Shown in pieces: positions 28,313-36,177 of a stretch of DNA of 64,000 bases. The notes under the pieces are model-generated. The model made no database searches, had not been told where the DNA came from, and saw nothing but the letters and a program-made list of their open reading frames with translations. Within the stretch, counting starts at the first letter, position 1, and every line of letters begins with the position of its first letter. Source of the stretch: Streptococcus mitis (GTDB taxonomy: Bacteria > Bacillota > Bacilli > Lactobacillales > Streptococcaceae); NCBI RefSeq assembly GCF_009496285.1, contig NZ_WIJK01000010.1, positions 1-64,000 of the forward strand. The letters run 5' to 3'. A program made the translations under genes and the position numbers.

Positions 28313-30292
28313 TTATTTGACATGGCTCGCTAATTCTTTTTGAGCTTTTTCATTAGATTCAGCTTTTTCTTTGAGCCATTTTTCACGAGCTTCTTGGTAC
28401 TCTTTAGTTGTTACAGTGTTTGCTTGCAATTGAAGATATTTGAAGTAAACGTCTGAACCTTTATCTCCAGCTTGAGTGTAAGATACTGAGAATGGGACAA
28501 CACGAGAGATAACTGGCGCTGCTCCTGCAGACGACATAGCTGGGAGGAAGAGTGAACTGTCTGTCAACCAAGCTTGTGCTGCTGCGTATTTTTCATAGCG
28601 TTTGTTAAGATCGCTTGTTTCGTTTCCAGCTTCTTCAAGTAACTTATCAAAGTCTTTCAAACCTACTTTAGCAACCGCTGGGTTTGATGGATCATCATAA
28701 CCCATGTATGATTTAGTAGTTTCACCATTTGTAGTTTTTAGGATATCAAGGTAAGTTGATGGATCGATATAGTCTGGGTTCCATCCAACGGCACCTGAAA
28801 GATCCCAGTCTTCAGCGGCTGCATTAGCCGCATAATAAGTAACATTCAACAATTCATCTTGAGTAACTTGTTGAATATCAATCACTACATTTTCAGTACC
28901 AAGAACTGTTTCAACTGATTGTTTGAAGGATTGGATACGAGCGATATAGTTTTTAGAAGTTTGGTCTACTGGAATATCGATGTGGATAGGGAATTTCACA
29001 CCTTCAGCTTCAAGAGCTGTTTTTGCTTTAGCAAATTCTGCTTTAGCCTTATCAGCATTATAGAGACCATCTTGACCATCAGCAAAGTTTACATCTTTCC
29101 ACTCATCTCCATAAGAAACAACTTTTTCAGTTACCAAATCACCAAAGGTTTTATCTCCCGCAGAAACAAAGTCAGGCTTCACGAACATATTACGAACTGC
29201 AAGACTTGCTCCATCTTTACCATTGATTTGAGCTGAGTACAATGTACGGTCAAAGGCAAAGTTCAAAGCTTGACGGAAATCCTTGTTAAGAAGGGCTTTC
29301 TTAGTAGCAGTCTTTTCTTCGTCAGTAGTTTTTGAAGTGTATTTGTATGATTGACGGTCAATGTTGACACCCAAACCACCAATACCAGGTCCTTGCGGAG
29401 TATAATAGATATTGTCTTTGTACGTTTCTTCTATCTTAGAGTAGTTTGAACTGTTTGGGAATAGACGAGCATAGCTATATGCACCACTTGTAAAGTTACG
29501 TTCGATTGACTCTTGATCTGATCCATCATAGAAAGCAAGATTTACAGTGTCCAAGTGAACATTATCTTTATCCCAATAGTTTTCATTTTTAGCAAACTGA
29601 ATAGAAGACTTAGCAGTCAATCCTTTAAGCAAGAAAGGTCCATTGTAAAGCAATGATGTTGGATCAGTCGCTTTACCAAAGTCTGAGCCTTTTGATTTTT
29701 CAAATTCTTCATTTAAGGGCCAGAAAATTGAGTAAGACATCTTAGTGTTCCAATATGGTTCTGGTTTTGCCAAAGTATACTCAAGAGTGTAGTCATCGAC
29801 TGCTTTAACACCAACTGTTGAGAAATCTGTCGAGTTCCCAGCTACATAATCAGCCAATCCTTTTACAGAATTTTGAGCAAGATACAAGGCTTCTGACTTC
29901 TTATCAGCTGCGTGTTTCAAACCATTGACAAAGTCTTTAGCAGTAACTTCTGCGTATTCTTCACCATCTGATGTATACCATTTCACACCCTTACGAATCT
30001 TGTAGGTATATGTCAAGCCATCTTGAGAGACTGACCAGTCTTCAGCGACTGCAGGAGTGAGGTTACCATATTTATCATTAGTAAAGAGACCATCAATACC
30101 ATTTGAAGTAGCGACTTTTGTACTTTGCTTACCAGAGATAAGGTAGTCCAAAGTTTCAGGATCAGAAGTATATACATACCCATAGGCTTTTGGCGCTTCA
30201 GCATTAGATGATTTTGAAGAACTGCAAGCTGCGAGAACACCTGTTGCAAGTAGGGCTACGCCTGCTACTGCAAAAATCCGACTTTTTTTCAT
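28313..30292 (-). CDS. amiA: Oligopeptide-binding lipoprotein AmiA
   Basis: A 659-residue SBP_bac_5 family protein. The lipoprotein signal ends in LAAC (about residues 20-23). The mature part has the family segments SDPETLDYL, AEDWSVSQDGLTYTYKIR and DFRQALNFAFDR, and the C-terminus ends in charged helices (EKAESNEKAQKELASHVK). It binds peptides at the outer membrane face and delivers them to AmiCDEF. The start ATG at 30292 follows GAGGAG. A promoter with an extended -10 and CodY-box-like sites lies upstream. Its paralogue at 56.8-58.7 kb has no transport genes of its own and probably feeds this same importer. Confidence 0.95.
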   Translation of the reverse strand: MKKSRIFAVAGVALLATGVLAACSSSKSSNAEAPKAYGYVYTSDPETLDYLISGKQSTKVATSNGIDGLFTNDKYGNLTPAVAEDWSVSQDGLTYTYKIRKGVKWYTSDGEEYAEVTAKDFVNGLKHAADKKSEALYLAQNSVKGLADYVAGNSTDFSTVGVKAVDDYTLEYTLAKPEPYWNTKMSYSIFWPLNEEFEKSKGSDFGKATDPTSLLYNGPFLLKGLTAKSSIQFAKNENYWDKDNVHLDTVNLAFYDGSDQESIERNFTSGAYSYARLFPNSSNYSKIEETYKDNIYYTPQGPGIGGLGVNIDRQSYKYTSKTTDEEKTATKKALLNKDFRQALNFAFDRTLYSAQINGKDGASLAVRNMFVKPDFVSAGDKTFGDLVTEKVVSYGDEWKDVNFADGQDGLYNADKAKAEFAKAKTALEAEGVKFPIHIDIPVDQTSKNYIARIQSFKQSVETVLGTENVVIDIQQVTQDELLNVTYYAANAAAEDWDLSGAVGWNPDYIDPSTYLDILKTTNGETTKSYMGYDDPSNPAVAKVGLKDFDKLLEEAGNETSDLNKRYEKYAAAQAWLTDSSLFLPAMSSAGAAPVISRVVPFSVSYTQAGDKGSDVYFKYLQLQANTVTTKEYQEAREKWLKEKAESNEKAQKELASHVK

Positions 30293-30332
30293 ATTACTTA
30301 ACTCCTCTGTTGAAATTAATAAGATAATGCTT

Positions 30333-30426
30333 ATTATACCACAACTACTTCAAAAAGTAAACGAATTTTCAGAATATTTTGTCGCACACATTTTGAAAGT
30401 CGGAAAACTTACATTTTCAGAAAAGA
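30333..30426 (-). promoter_or_regulatory. amiA promoter and CodY-box-like sites
   Basis: On the minus strand the -10 is TATAAT (30333-30338) with an extended TGG in front and TTTACT 17 nt further upstream. AATTTTCAGAATATT at 30364-30378 matches the CodY consensus AATTTTCWGAAAATT at 14 of 15 positions. A weaker copy (12/15) lies at 30412-30426. CodY control of peptide uptake genes is well known in Gram-positive bacteria. Confidence 0.65.
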
Positions 30427-30431
30427 AACTA

Positions 30432-30460
30432 TTGACGAGAGCAGATTTTAAAGGTATAAT
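30432..30460 (+). promoter_or_regulatory. tRNA-Cys promoter
   Basis: TTGACG (30432-30437), a 17-nt spacer and TATAAT (30455-30460), ending 12 nt before the tRNA gene. Confidence 0.8.
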
Positions 30461-30472
30461 AATAAAAGTTAA

Positions 30473-30542
30473 GGCGGTATAGCCAAGTGGTAAGGCACGG
30501 CTCTGCAAAAGCTTGATCGTCGGTTCAAATCCGTCTACCGCC
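30473..30542 (+). tRNA. tRNA-Cys (GCA)
   Basis: The 70-nt cloverleaf has acceptor arms GGCGGTA and TACCGCC, the D-arm segment AGCCAAGTGGTAAGGC, anticodon loop CTGCAAA with GCA at 30505-30507, and T-arm GTCGGTTCAAATCCGTC. CCA is not encoded. Its last bases are repeated at 31681-31690, marking it as an attachment site for a mobile element. Confidence 0.95.
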
Positions 30543-30543
30543 T
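30534..30543 (+). mobile_element. Attachment core copy in tRNA-Cys 3' end
   Basis: TCTACCGCCT at the tRNA 3' end recurs at 31681-31690, where it is followed by a terminator that would suit the tRNA. Integration at tRNA 3' ends with duplication of the end is standard for tyrosine-integrase elements. The core is short, so chance is not excluded. Confidence 0.55.
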
Positions 30544-30592
30544 TTTTTATACTATATTTTTATACTATATTATAGGAATTTATCCGAAAACA

Positions 30593-30619
30593 AAGCCCGA
30601 TTTTACGGGCTTTTTTATT
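30593..30619 (+). terminator. Terminator after tRNA-Cys (element-borne)
   Basis: AAGCCCG and CGGGCTT pair around ATTTTA and are followed by TTTTATTTTT on the plus strand. It now ends the tRNA transcript, although a more native-looking terminator lies at 31703. Confidence 0.8.
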
Positions 30620-30666
30620 TTTATCTTCATATAAATTCATATAAATAAGGATAACTTTAAAAAACT

Positions 30667-30687
30667 TTTGGGGCGAGTTTGGGGCGA
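30667..30687 (+). repeat. Tandem TTTGGGGCGA repeat, possible integrase arm site
   Basis: TTTGGGGCGA occurs at 30667-30676 and 30678-30687, an 11-bp period. Paired short direct repeats inside an element end are typical arm-binding sites of tyrosine integrases. Here they lie about 125 bp from the att core. Confidence 0.45.
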
Positions 30688-30853
30688 AAAAATATTTAGG
30701 TTCAAAAAGAAGCCACTCAAAGTCAAAACAAATAAGCTAGTAGTCAAAATAAACACATTTATAATCAGCTTTGAATGGCATATCGAATTTGGATAGTGAG
30801 AAATCACTATCAGCCCCTTTTTGGGGTGTTCTTAAATTATAACAGGAAAAATA

Positions 30854-30958
30854 ATGAAAGTAAATTTTAAAACTAGAAAAACTACTAAACGTGAAAAAGT
30901 TGAATTTATTATTGGACTTCTTCTGCTTCTATTTCTAATTTGGTATTTTATGAGGTAA
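30854..30958 (+). CDS. Small membrane peptide, 34 residues
   Basis: ATG at 30854 after CAGGAAAA opens a 34-residue reading frame with a basic N-terminus (KVNFKTRKTTKREK) and one hydrophobic span (FIIGLLLLLFLIWYF), ending in a TAA. Similar tiny single-span genes occur ahead of replication/FtsK modules in streptococcal integrative elements. No function can be given. The downstream gene is broken, so this may be a leftover. Confidence 0.5.
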   Translation: MKVNFKTRKTTKREKVEFIIGLLLLLFLIWYFMR

Positions 30959-30961
30959 TAT

Positions 30962-31148
30962 ATGTCAGTAGATATTAAAGCTATCCGCTGGCTTTTAGAT
31001 AACGCCACAGCCTATGCTATCAGCAAAAACTGTGCGTATCTATTCAGGCCGTAGAATAAGTATAAAAATGGTGTATCAGATATTATGAACATGAGTTTAA
31101 AACACGCTATCAGCATGACTGCTTACGCCCACACACTACAAGAAAAAA
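30962..31148 (+). pseudogene. Broken small helix-turn-helix gene
   Basis: A frame starting MSVDIKAIRWLLDNATAYAIS at 30962 stops early at 31054. A shifted frame continues VSIQAVE, and a further one from 31085 reads MNMSLKHAISMTAYAHTLQE. Joined, the parts resemble a short phage or conjugative-element HTH protein (ISK..GVSIQAVE..). At least two indels separate the parts, so it is dead. It starts 3 nt after the small membrane peptide gene. Confidence 0.55.
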
Positions 31149-31265
31149 CCAAAGCTTATTGCTTTTTCTGCTACTTTCAGGGAAAACAAAAAATCACAAA
31201 TATTTTATACTTATCATTTCATTATTTATAATTCAAAAGAGGATGTGTTACTATTGTTTTGGATT

Positions 31266-31437
31266 TAGGATGCAAAAAAGCCCCAACATTGAATTGAGGC
31301 CAAAGATTATAGGTGGACGGATTTCAACCGTCGTCTTGATAATCGCACATGCTTCAATAGCTAGATACTACTAAATTTCGTGTACCCTCGCTAGCTCCAT
31401 CACTTTCCAATGGTGCTATACCATGTTTTCACTCGTA
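31266..31437 (-). ncRNA. Candidate structured RNA with terminator
   Basis: On the minus strand four hairpins follow each other: ATGGT/ACCAT (31410-31424); AGCTAG/CTAGCT (31391-31396 with 31359-31364); a nested one with outer GATTAT/ATAATC (31339-31344 with 31305-31310) and inner GACGG/CCGTC around a 7-nt loop TTGAAAT; and a terminator GCCTCAA/TTGGGGC followed by six T (31274-31300). No reading frame of note lies inside. It directly follows a truncated gene fragment, so it may be that gene's 3' UTR or a separate small RNA. Its family is unknown to me. Confidence 0.35.
31274..31300 (-). terminator. Terminator of the RNA candidate
   Basis: GCCTCAA pairs with TTGGGGC around TTCAATG, with TTTTTT following on the minus strand. 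Confidence 0.8.
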
Positions 31438-31668
31438 AACTACTATCCTATTTCTTTTTCTACTATAGCAAGATTTGACCGTTTTTTCAACTATTTTCAT
31501 ATCTTCAGAACTCAAAGCATGAATTTCTCCATATTCGTCATGATTATAACCATGGCGCACATGTGACAAAATTTGAACTCCGTTTACCTTATGGAGTTCA
31601 CCTTCAAGATCAATCTGCTTGTTTCTTTTGTTAACAAAATCATGATAAGTTACTGACTGTTTTACACC
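31429..31668 (-). pseudogene. 5'-truncated gene fragment, family not recognised
   Basis: An open frame of 79 codons has no plausible start near its 5' end. It begins right after a TAA at 31669-31671, next to the element's att boundary. The product is hydrophilic, with the segments YHDFVNKRNKQIDLEGELHK, ILSHVRHGYNHDEYGEIHAL and SSEDMKIVEKTVK, and it ends in a TGA at 31429. I do not recognise the family. It looks like the C-terminal part of a gene whose front was lost when the element decayed. Confidence 0.4.
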
Positions 31669-31680
31669 TTATTTATTGAT

Positions 31681-31690
31681 TCTACCGCCT
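31681..31690 (+). mobile_element. Far attachment-core copy
   Basis: TCTACCGCCT is identical to the end of tRNA-Cys plus one base. Placing 31691 onward after the tRNA restores a compact tRNA-terminator arrangement. Confidence 0.55.
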
Positions 31691-31702
31691 CTATGATTCA
31701 GA

Positions 31703-31727
31703 AGACTCCAGTTGGAGTCTTTTTTTA
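31703..31727 (+). terminator. Probable original tRNA-Cys terminator
   Basis: AGACTCCA and TGGAGTCT pair with a 2-nt loop gap and are followed by TTTTTTT on the plus strand. There is no plus-strand gene just before it, but it would sit about 13 nt after the tRNA if the 1.15-kb insert were removed. Confidence 0.75.
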
Positions 31728-31735
31728 CAAAATGG

Positions 31736-31770
31736 AGAAGCTTTACTGGCCGAGGACTAGTAAAGCTTCT
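31736..31770 (-). terminator. Terminator after the CorC/HlyC-type gene
   Basis: AGAAGCTTTACT pairs perfectly with AGTAAAGCTTCT around an 11-nt loop. It lies 5 nt after the stop on the minus strand and may work in both directions. Confidence 0.7.
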
Positions 31771-31774
31771 TTTG

Positions 31775-33106
31775 TTAATCAGTTTCTTCTTCCAGCTCAA
31801 TTTCTGTGATTTGAACCTTCAACTTGGTCACACGGCCATTTTTGACTTTGTCATTAGTCAATGTAATGTGTTTGTTGGCACTTTCCAATTCATAGCTAAG
31901 CTTTTCAGTTGTTGGAATAGTCCCGACACCCGTCAAATAATAACCAGCGATTGTATCTACATTATCACTTTCAAGTTCAACATCGAAATAACTATTGAAG
32001 TCGTTCAAGTTCATCGTACCTTGAACAATGTAGGTATTCTCACCAATAGTGTGAACATAAACCTCAGCACGGTCAGTTTCATCATCAATCTCACCGACAA
32101 TCTCCTCAAGGAGATCCTCTAGCGTAACTAGACCAGCCATACCTCCATACTCATCCAGTAGGATAGCCATCTGTCTTTGGGAATTTCTCAACTCTTTTAA
32201 TAAATCATCCACAAAAATAGTTTCAGGTACAAAGAGCGGTTCCTGCAAAATCTTTCTCAATACAATATTATCAAAACCATCGGTAAATCCTGCTTTTAGC
32301 AGACTCTTTGTATGAATCAAACCAATAACATTGTCCTTATCGCCGTCATAAACAGGAATTCGAGAAAAGTTTTGTTTTAAGATACTTTCGATAATGGTCT
32401 GAGTGTCATCTTGGATATCTACCATGAAAGCATCTGTTCGAGGAACCATGACTTCACGCGCCATAAGTTCATCTAGTGAAAAAATCCCCTGCAACATCTC
32501 GATTTCATCAGCATCCAAAGTTTCTTCGCTTTTAGTCAGCATGTACTCAATCTCATCACGAGTCATTTTTTCGTCTGCATCGTCAAATGTCATCGGCGTC
32601 AAACGGCTCAAAAGATTGGTTGATGCAGATAGCAACCAAACAAAGGGACTCACAATCTTACCGATAGCAATAATAAATGGTACAGTTCGGATTGCCAAGG
32701 CATCCTTAAGATTTAGAGCAATGCGTTTAGGATAAAGTTCACCAAAAACGATTGAAATATAGGTCAAAAAAGCAAGTGATAAGAAAGAAGCTACTGCATA
32801 CGCAGTCTCGCTATTTCCCATCCAAGAGGCAATCAATTCGCCAAGAGAATCTGCTAACCTAGCCCCTGACAAGATTGTAATTAACGTAATACCAACTTGA
32901 ATGGTTGATAAAAAGTGATTGGGGTTTTCAAGTACCTTTAGCAAACGGATATAGCGTTTATCCCCCTCTTCAGCCTTTTGTTCAACACGTGAGCGACTAA
33001 GAGAAACCATAGCCATCTCTGTAGCAGAGAAAAAAGCATTTAAAAAGGTCAAAACAACTAATAAAACAAATTGCAGTAACAAATCCTGACTGCTCGGGTC
33101 TTCCAT
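31775..33106 (-). CDS. CorC/HlyC family membrane protein (CNNM + CBS)
   Basis: A 443-residue protein with an N-terminal DUF21/CNNM membrane domain (about residues 8-190, four hydrophobic segments), a CBS pair (about 205-330; EVMVPRTDAFMVD and FVPETIFVDDLLKELR) and a C-terminal CorC_HlyC domain (about 350-435). Proteins of this type are linked to magnesium or other divalent-cation export. The old name hemolysin is misleading. It stands alone between the tRNA-Cys scar and endA. Start ATG at 33106 follows AGGAGAAGGAAA. Confidence 0.87.
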   Translation of the reverse strand: MEDPSSQDLLLQFVLLVVLTFLNAFFSATEMAMVSLSRSRVEQKAEEGDKRYIRLLKVLENPNHFLSTIQVGITLITILSGARLADSLGELIASWMGNSETAYAVASFLSLAFLTYISIVFGELYPKRIALNLKDALAIRTVPFIIAIGKIVSPFVWLLSASTNLLSRLTPMTFDDADEKMTRDEIEYMLTKSEETLDADEIEMLQGIFSLDELMAREVMVPRTDAFMVDIQDDTQTIIESILKQNFSRIPVYDGDKDNVIGLIHTKSLLKAGFTDGFDNIVLRKILQEPLFVPETIFVDDLLKELRNSQRQMAILLDEYGGMAGLVTLEDLLEEIVGEIDDETDRAEVYVHTIGENTYIVQGTMNLNDFNSYFDVELESDNVDTIAGYYLTGVGTIPTTEKLSYELESANKHITLTNDKVKNGRVTKLKVQITEIELEEETD

Positions 33107-33320
33107 TTTCCTTCTCCTAAAAAGTATAATTGAAACTATTATACCATATTTTCCAATTTCTACACATTAATTTTCAATTTCTATGATAAAGGGTCGCTGA
33201 ATAGAGAGCTGCAATCCAAATTCCGACGCCCTAGTTCAAGCCTTGTAAATCTTCAAAAATGCTCTTTAAAATCTGAAAAGAGGAAAATACAAGCAATCGC
33301 GTCAACAGTTCATGACTAAT

Positions 33321-33352
33321 AAAAAACGAGGTTGGGATTTCCTCTCAACCTC
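33321..33352 (-). terminator. Terminator after endA
   Basis: GAGGTTG pairs with CAACCTC on the minus strand around an AGAGGAAATCC loop, followed by GTTTTTT. Confidence 0.8.
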
Positions 33353-33360
33353 TTGATCAA

Positions 33361-34191
33361 TTAGTTATTTTTTGTGACTGTGACCTCACCTGTTCGGTAA
33401 TCTAACTGAATTCCCTTTTGGACATTTGGAATAACGACATTAAACTCCAATTCTCCATCAGAGGACTTAGCTTCAATCTGCGATGCAGACGGCACCAAGT
33501 CTTCCTCAGACGCATAGAGCAACGTCACACGGTAACGCACTCGTTTGTTTTGATCTAGAGCTTTTCGAACCAGACTTTCATAATAGTTTTGGCCTGTAGA
33601 ATCTTCTGCACGCGCTTGGTTGGCCCAAGCTGTCTGTACGGCAATATTTTTAGGATTGCTGGTAGAAGCATCGAAGCCATCTAAACCACCTATCAAGGCA
33701 TAGCCTAACAAGTGTCCTCTATCGACCGCATGGTTATAGCTTCCTTTTAGATTCTTAACCTGATGCCAACCCGCAGGCGTCCAAGATGTTGAACCATTGC
33801 CAGTTTCTTCACGGTCCTTGTACTGCCTTGTTGCTTTTGACATGATCGCATTCGCTACTGTGGGAACTGTCTCTCCTCCTACCGTTTTTGTCTTGTTATC
33901 TGCATAGGGTTTGCTTGAAACCTTAGCATCCAGATTGGTTTTATTGTTATTGACGACAAAGGCTCCTGCGCCATTCCACTCTAGAGTACCCTTAATTTGT
34001 TTTTTAATCGAATCTGTTAGGACACTTTCTGCCAGTTCTTGACTTGGAGTATCAGACGACTGTGATTTTTGTTTTACTTGTGTTTGTGGTGCAGTGTTGG
34101 AAGACTGCATTTGTTTAATATAGTAGCTTCCTGCTGACAAGAGCAAAAAGAGCAAGAGGCCAATTAGGGCCTGCCTTGTTTTTTTATTCAT
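33361..34191 (-). CDS. endA: Membrane-anchored DNA-entry nuclease EndA
   Basis: A 276-residue non-specific DNA/RNA endonuclease. The N-terminus has one hydrophobic span ([18 protein letters not shown]) that anchors it with the enzyme outside. The beta-beta-alpha-metal motif is [13 protein letters not shown] near residue 158 (catalytic His), with the metal-binding Asn in the following helix (QTAWANQ). In pneumococcus EndA degrades one DNA strand during transformation and helps destroy neutrophil extracellular traps. It lies downstream of murA-epuA but is separated from them by a BOX element. Start ATG at 34191 follows AGGAGAAAAT. Confidence 0.95.
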   Translation of the reverse strand: MNKKTRQALIGLLLFLLLSAGSYYIKQMQSSNTAPQTQVKQKSQSSDTPSQELAESVLTDSIKKQIKGTLEWNGAGAFVVNNNKTNLDAKVSSKPYADNKTKTVGGETVPTVANAIMSKATRQYKDREETGNGSTSWTPAGWHQVKNLKGSYNHAVDRGHLLGYALIGGLDGFDASTSNPKNIAVQTAWANQARAEDSTGQNYYESLVRKALDQNKRVRYRVTLLYASEEDLVPSASQIEAKSSDGELEFNVVIPNVQKGIQLDYRTGEVTVTKNN

Positions 34192-34203
34192 ATTTTCTCC
34201 TTG

Positions 34204-34362
34204 TACTCTTCGAAAATCTCTTCAAACCACGTCAGCTTCCATCTGCAACCTCAAAGCAGTGCTTTGAGCTGACTTCGTCAGTTCTATCCACAACCTCAAA
34301 ACTGTGTTTTGAGCAACCTGCGGCTAGCTTCCTAGTTTGCTCTTTGATTTTCATTGAGTATT
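34204..34362. repeat. BOX element (A-B-C)
   Basis: Begins GTACTCTTCGAAAATCTC, contains TGAGCTGACTTCGTCAGTTC (boxB region), and ends GATTTTCATTGAGTATT. It lies between epuA and endA, so endA may use sequence in or after this element for its promoter. Confidence 0.87.
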
Positions 34363-34397
34363 ACATTCACTTCCTAGAAAAAGACTGGTCTCCCAGC

Positions 34398-34586
34398 CTA
34401 TTTTCCTGTAAATTTTGCGATGAGTTCTTGCCATTTTGCTGGTGCTAAAATGGCCCAAGGATCTTGACCTTTTCCTAGAATACCATAGCCAATCATCAAA
34501 CCAATAGCAAGAGCTAAGAATCCTAGTAGTAATACTACAATTACTAGGATAAAGCGACGTAAGACATATTTGGATCGTTTATTCAT
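34398..34586 (-). CDS. epuA: EpuA-type small membrane protein
   Basis: A 62-residue protein with a basic N-terminus ([11 protein letters not shown]), one hydrophobic span and the C-terminal segment [12 protein letters not shown]...IAKFTGK. I start at the ATG at 34586, which overlaps the murA stop by 8 nt and has GGAAG 9 nt upstream. The location between murA and endA matches pneumococcal epuA, which is often mislabelled as an RNA polymerase beta subunit. Its function is not established beyond its link with endA. Confidence 0.82.
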   Translation of the reverse strand: MNKRSKYVLRRFILVIVVLLLGFLALAIGLMIGYGILGKGQDPWAILAPAKWQELIAKFTGK

Positions 34587-35865
34587 CTTCATCAGCTTCC
34601 ACACTTACCCGTTCAATCTTAGCTCCTAACTGGGCTAATTTTTCATGAAAACGGTAGTAACCTCTATCTAAATGGACAAGCTTTCCTACAACTGTCTCAC
34701 CTTCAGCCACTAGGCCTGTTAAAATTAAGGCCGCACTAGCACGCAAGTCGGTTGATAGAACCTCTGCACCTTGGAGAGGCTGTCCTCCGACGATACGGGC
34801 TGTATCACGGATAATTTCTGAGTGTAAGCCCATCCGACGCATCTCTTCTAAATGTTGGAAGCGATTCTCAAACACAGTCTCCACCATGGTTGACTCACCT
34901 TGAGCAACGGTCATTAGAGCAGTGAACTGCGCTTGCATGTCTGTCGGAAATCCTGGATGTGGAAGTGTCTTGACGTGGACAGCCTTTAATTTTTCACGTT
35001 GAGAACGAATACGAATTCCTTCGTCCTCATCGATGACTTCAACACCCATTTCCAATAATTTAGCAATCAAGGGACGATTGTGTTCCCAGATGGCATCTTG
35101 AATCAAGACATCTCCACCTGTAATGGCAGCTGCTACCATGAAGGTCCCTGCTTCGATACGGTCTTGTACAACATTGTGGGTTGCACCGTGTAGTTGCTCA
35201 ACACCAGTAATGGTCACAGTTTCTGTTCCTGCTCCCTTGACCTTGGCACCCATTTTATTTAAGAGAACAGCCAAGTCGACAATCTCAGGTTCACGCGCAG
35301 CATTTTCAATGACAGTCACTCCGTTAGCAAGAGTTGCCGCCATCATCAAGTTTTGAGTAGCACCTACACTTGGGAAGTCCATGTAAATGTGAGCTCCGTG
35401 CAAGCGTTCTGCCTTAGCTTCGATATATCCTGCCGTTTGAGTAATTTGAGCCCCCATCGCTTCGAGTCCCTTTAGGTGAAGGTCGATAGGGCGACTACCG
35501 ATCGTACAGCCACCTGGCATAGAAACCTTTGCATGTCCTACACGAGCCAAGATTGGCCCCAATACTACAATTGAAGCACGCATCTTGCTGACGTACTTAT
35601 AAGGTGCTTCTTCGGTGATGTCTCCAGTAGCATCAACTTCAACAATATGTGCTTCTTGATCAAATTCTACTTTCGCATTTAATCCACGAACCACCTGATT
35701 CATGGTAAAAACATCCGATAAAATAGGAACATTTTTTAAGACCGTTTTTCCTTCACTTGCTAAAATAGTTGCTGCAAGCAGTGGCAAAACTGCATTTTTT
35801 GCGCCCTCGATGGTAACACTTCCAACCAAACGATTATCGCCACCTTGAACTACAATTTTTTCCAT
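34579..35865 (-). CDS. murA: UDP-N-acetylglucosamine 1-carboxyvinyltransferase
   Basis: This 428-residue enzyme catalyses the first committed step of peptidoglycan synthesis, transfer of enolpyruvate from PEP to UDP-GlcNAc. The catalytic Cys is in [14 protein letters not shown] near residue 120, so it should be fosfomycin-sensitive. The N-terminus [28 protein letters not shown] is the family hallmark. Streptococci have two MurA copies, and the genomic place next to epuA and endA tells which this is. It lies 25 nt after a DUF1146 gene. Start ATG at 35865 follows AAGGAAAAT. Confidence 0.95.
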   Translation of the reverse strand: MEKIVVQGGDNRLVGSVTIEGAKNAVLPLLAATILASEGKTVLKNVPILSDVFTMNQVVRGLNAKVEFDQEAHIVEVDATGDITEEAPYKYVSKMRASIVVLGPILARVGHAKVSMPGGCTIGSRPIDLHLKGLEAMGAQITQTAGYIEAKAERLHGAHIYMDFPSVGATQNLMMAATLANGVTVIENAAREPEIVDLAVLLNKMGAKVKGAGTETVTITGVEQLHGATHNVVQDRIEAGTFMVAAAITGGDVLIQDAIWEHNRPLIAKLLEMGVEVIDEDEGIRIRSQREKLKAVHVKTLPHPGFPTDMQAQFTALMTVAQGESTMVETVFENRFQHLEEMRRMGLHSEIIRDTARIVGGQPLQGAEVLSTDLRASAALILTGLVAEGETVVGKLVHLDRGYYRFHEKLAQLGAKIERVSVEADEDE

Positions 35866-35890
35866 AAAGTATTTTCCTTCACTTACAATT

Positions 35891-36121
35891 TTAGAATAAC
35901 GTTCTAACTGCTTCTTGCCAAAGTTGGTAGAGGTTCAGAAAAAAGGAACTAATCAGATATCCTAAACCGATACTACACAATACTACCAAGAGTCGAACCT
36001 TCTTCGCATTATCCTTTGTCACCTTCAAAATTTGATCCCATCTGACCAAATCTTTCAAGAGCTGAAAGACTAGGTAGACAAAAAACATATGACTACTAAG
36101 GGTAAAAAACAATTGAATCAT
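35891..36121 (-). CDS. DUF1146 small membrane protein
   Basis: A 76-residue protein with two hydrophobic segments ([15 protein letters not shown] and [20 protein letters not shown]), recognised as DUF1146 (YwzB-like). Such genes often precede murA in Firmicutes. The function is unknown. It sits 25 nt before murA and is probably cotranscribed. The ATG at 36121 has no strong ribosome site, so the start is less certain. Confidence 0.75.
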   Translation of the reverse strand: MIQLFFTLSSHMFFVYLVFQLLKDLVRWDQILKVTKDNAKKVRLLVVLCSIGLGYLISSFFLNLYQLWQEAVRTLF

Positions 36122-36177
36122 TTGCCTATTATACCATCTTCTTTTTTTCTACGCTAGTTTAGGGATTCGCCTACTGT

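Larger units (their letters stand above)
30543..31690. mobile_element. Decayed integrated element between tRNA-Cys and the far att copy
   Basis: This 1.15-kb stretch holds no intact large gene. It contains a terminator (30593), a tandem TTTGGGGCGA repeat (30667 and 30678), a 34-residue membrane peptide gene, a broken HTH gene, a structured RNA candidate and a 5'-truncated gene fragment. The small genes resemble those of streptococcal conjugative elements and phages. No integrase remains. The far boundary is the TCTACCGCCT copy at 31681-31690. Confidence 0.6.

Noticed and set aside
31300..31345. T-arm-like hairpin suggesting a second tRNA on the minus strand
   Set aside because: No matching acceptor, D-arm or anticodon arm can be formed around it, so it is kept only as part of an RNA candidate.
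31159..31374. Plus-strand frame of 71 codons in the scar, with a hydrophobic stretch, considered as a small toxin
   Set aside because: No ribosome site, and it runs antisense through the terminator and stems of the RNA candidate. Its hydrophobic part does not look like a known type I toxin.
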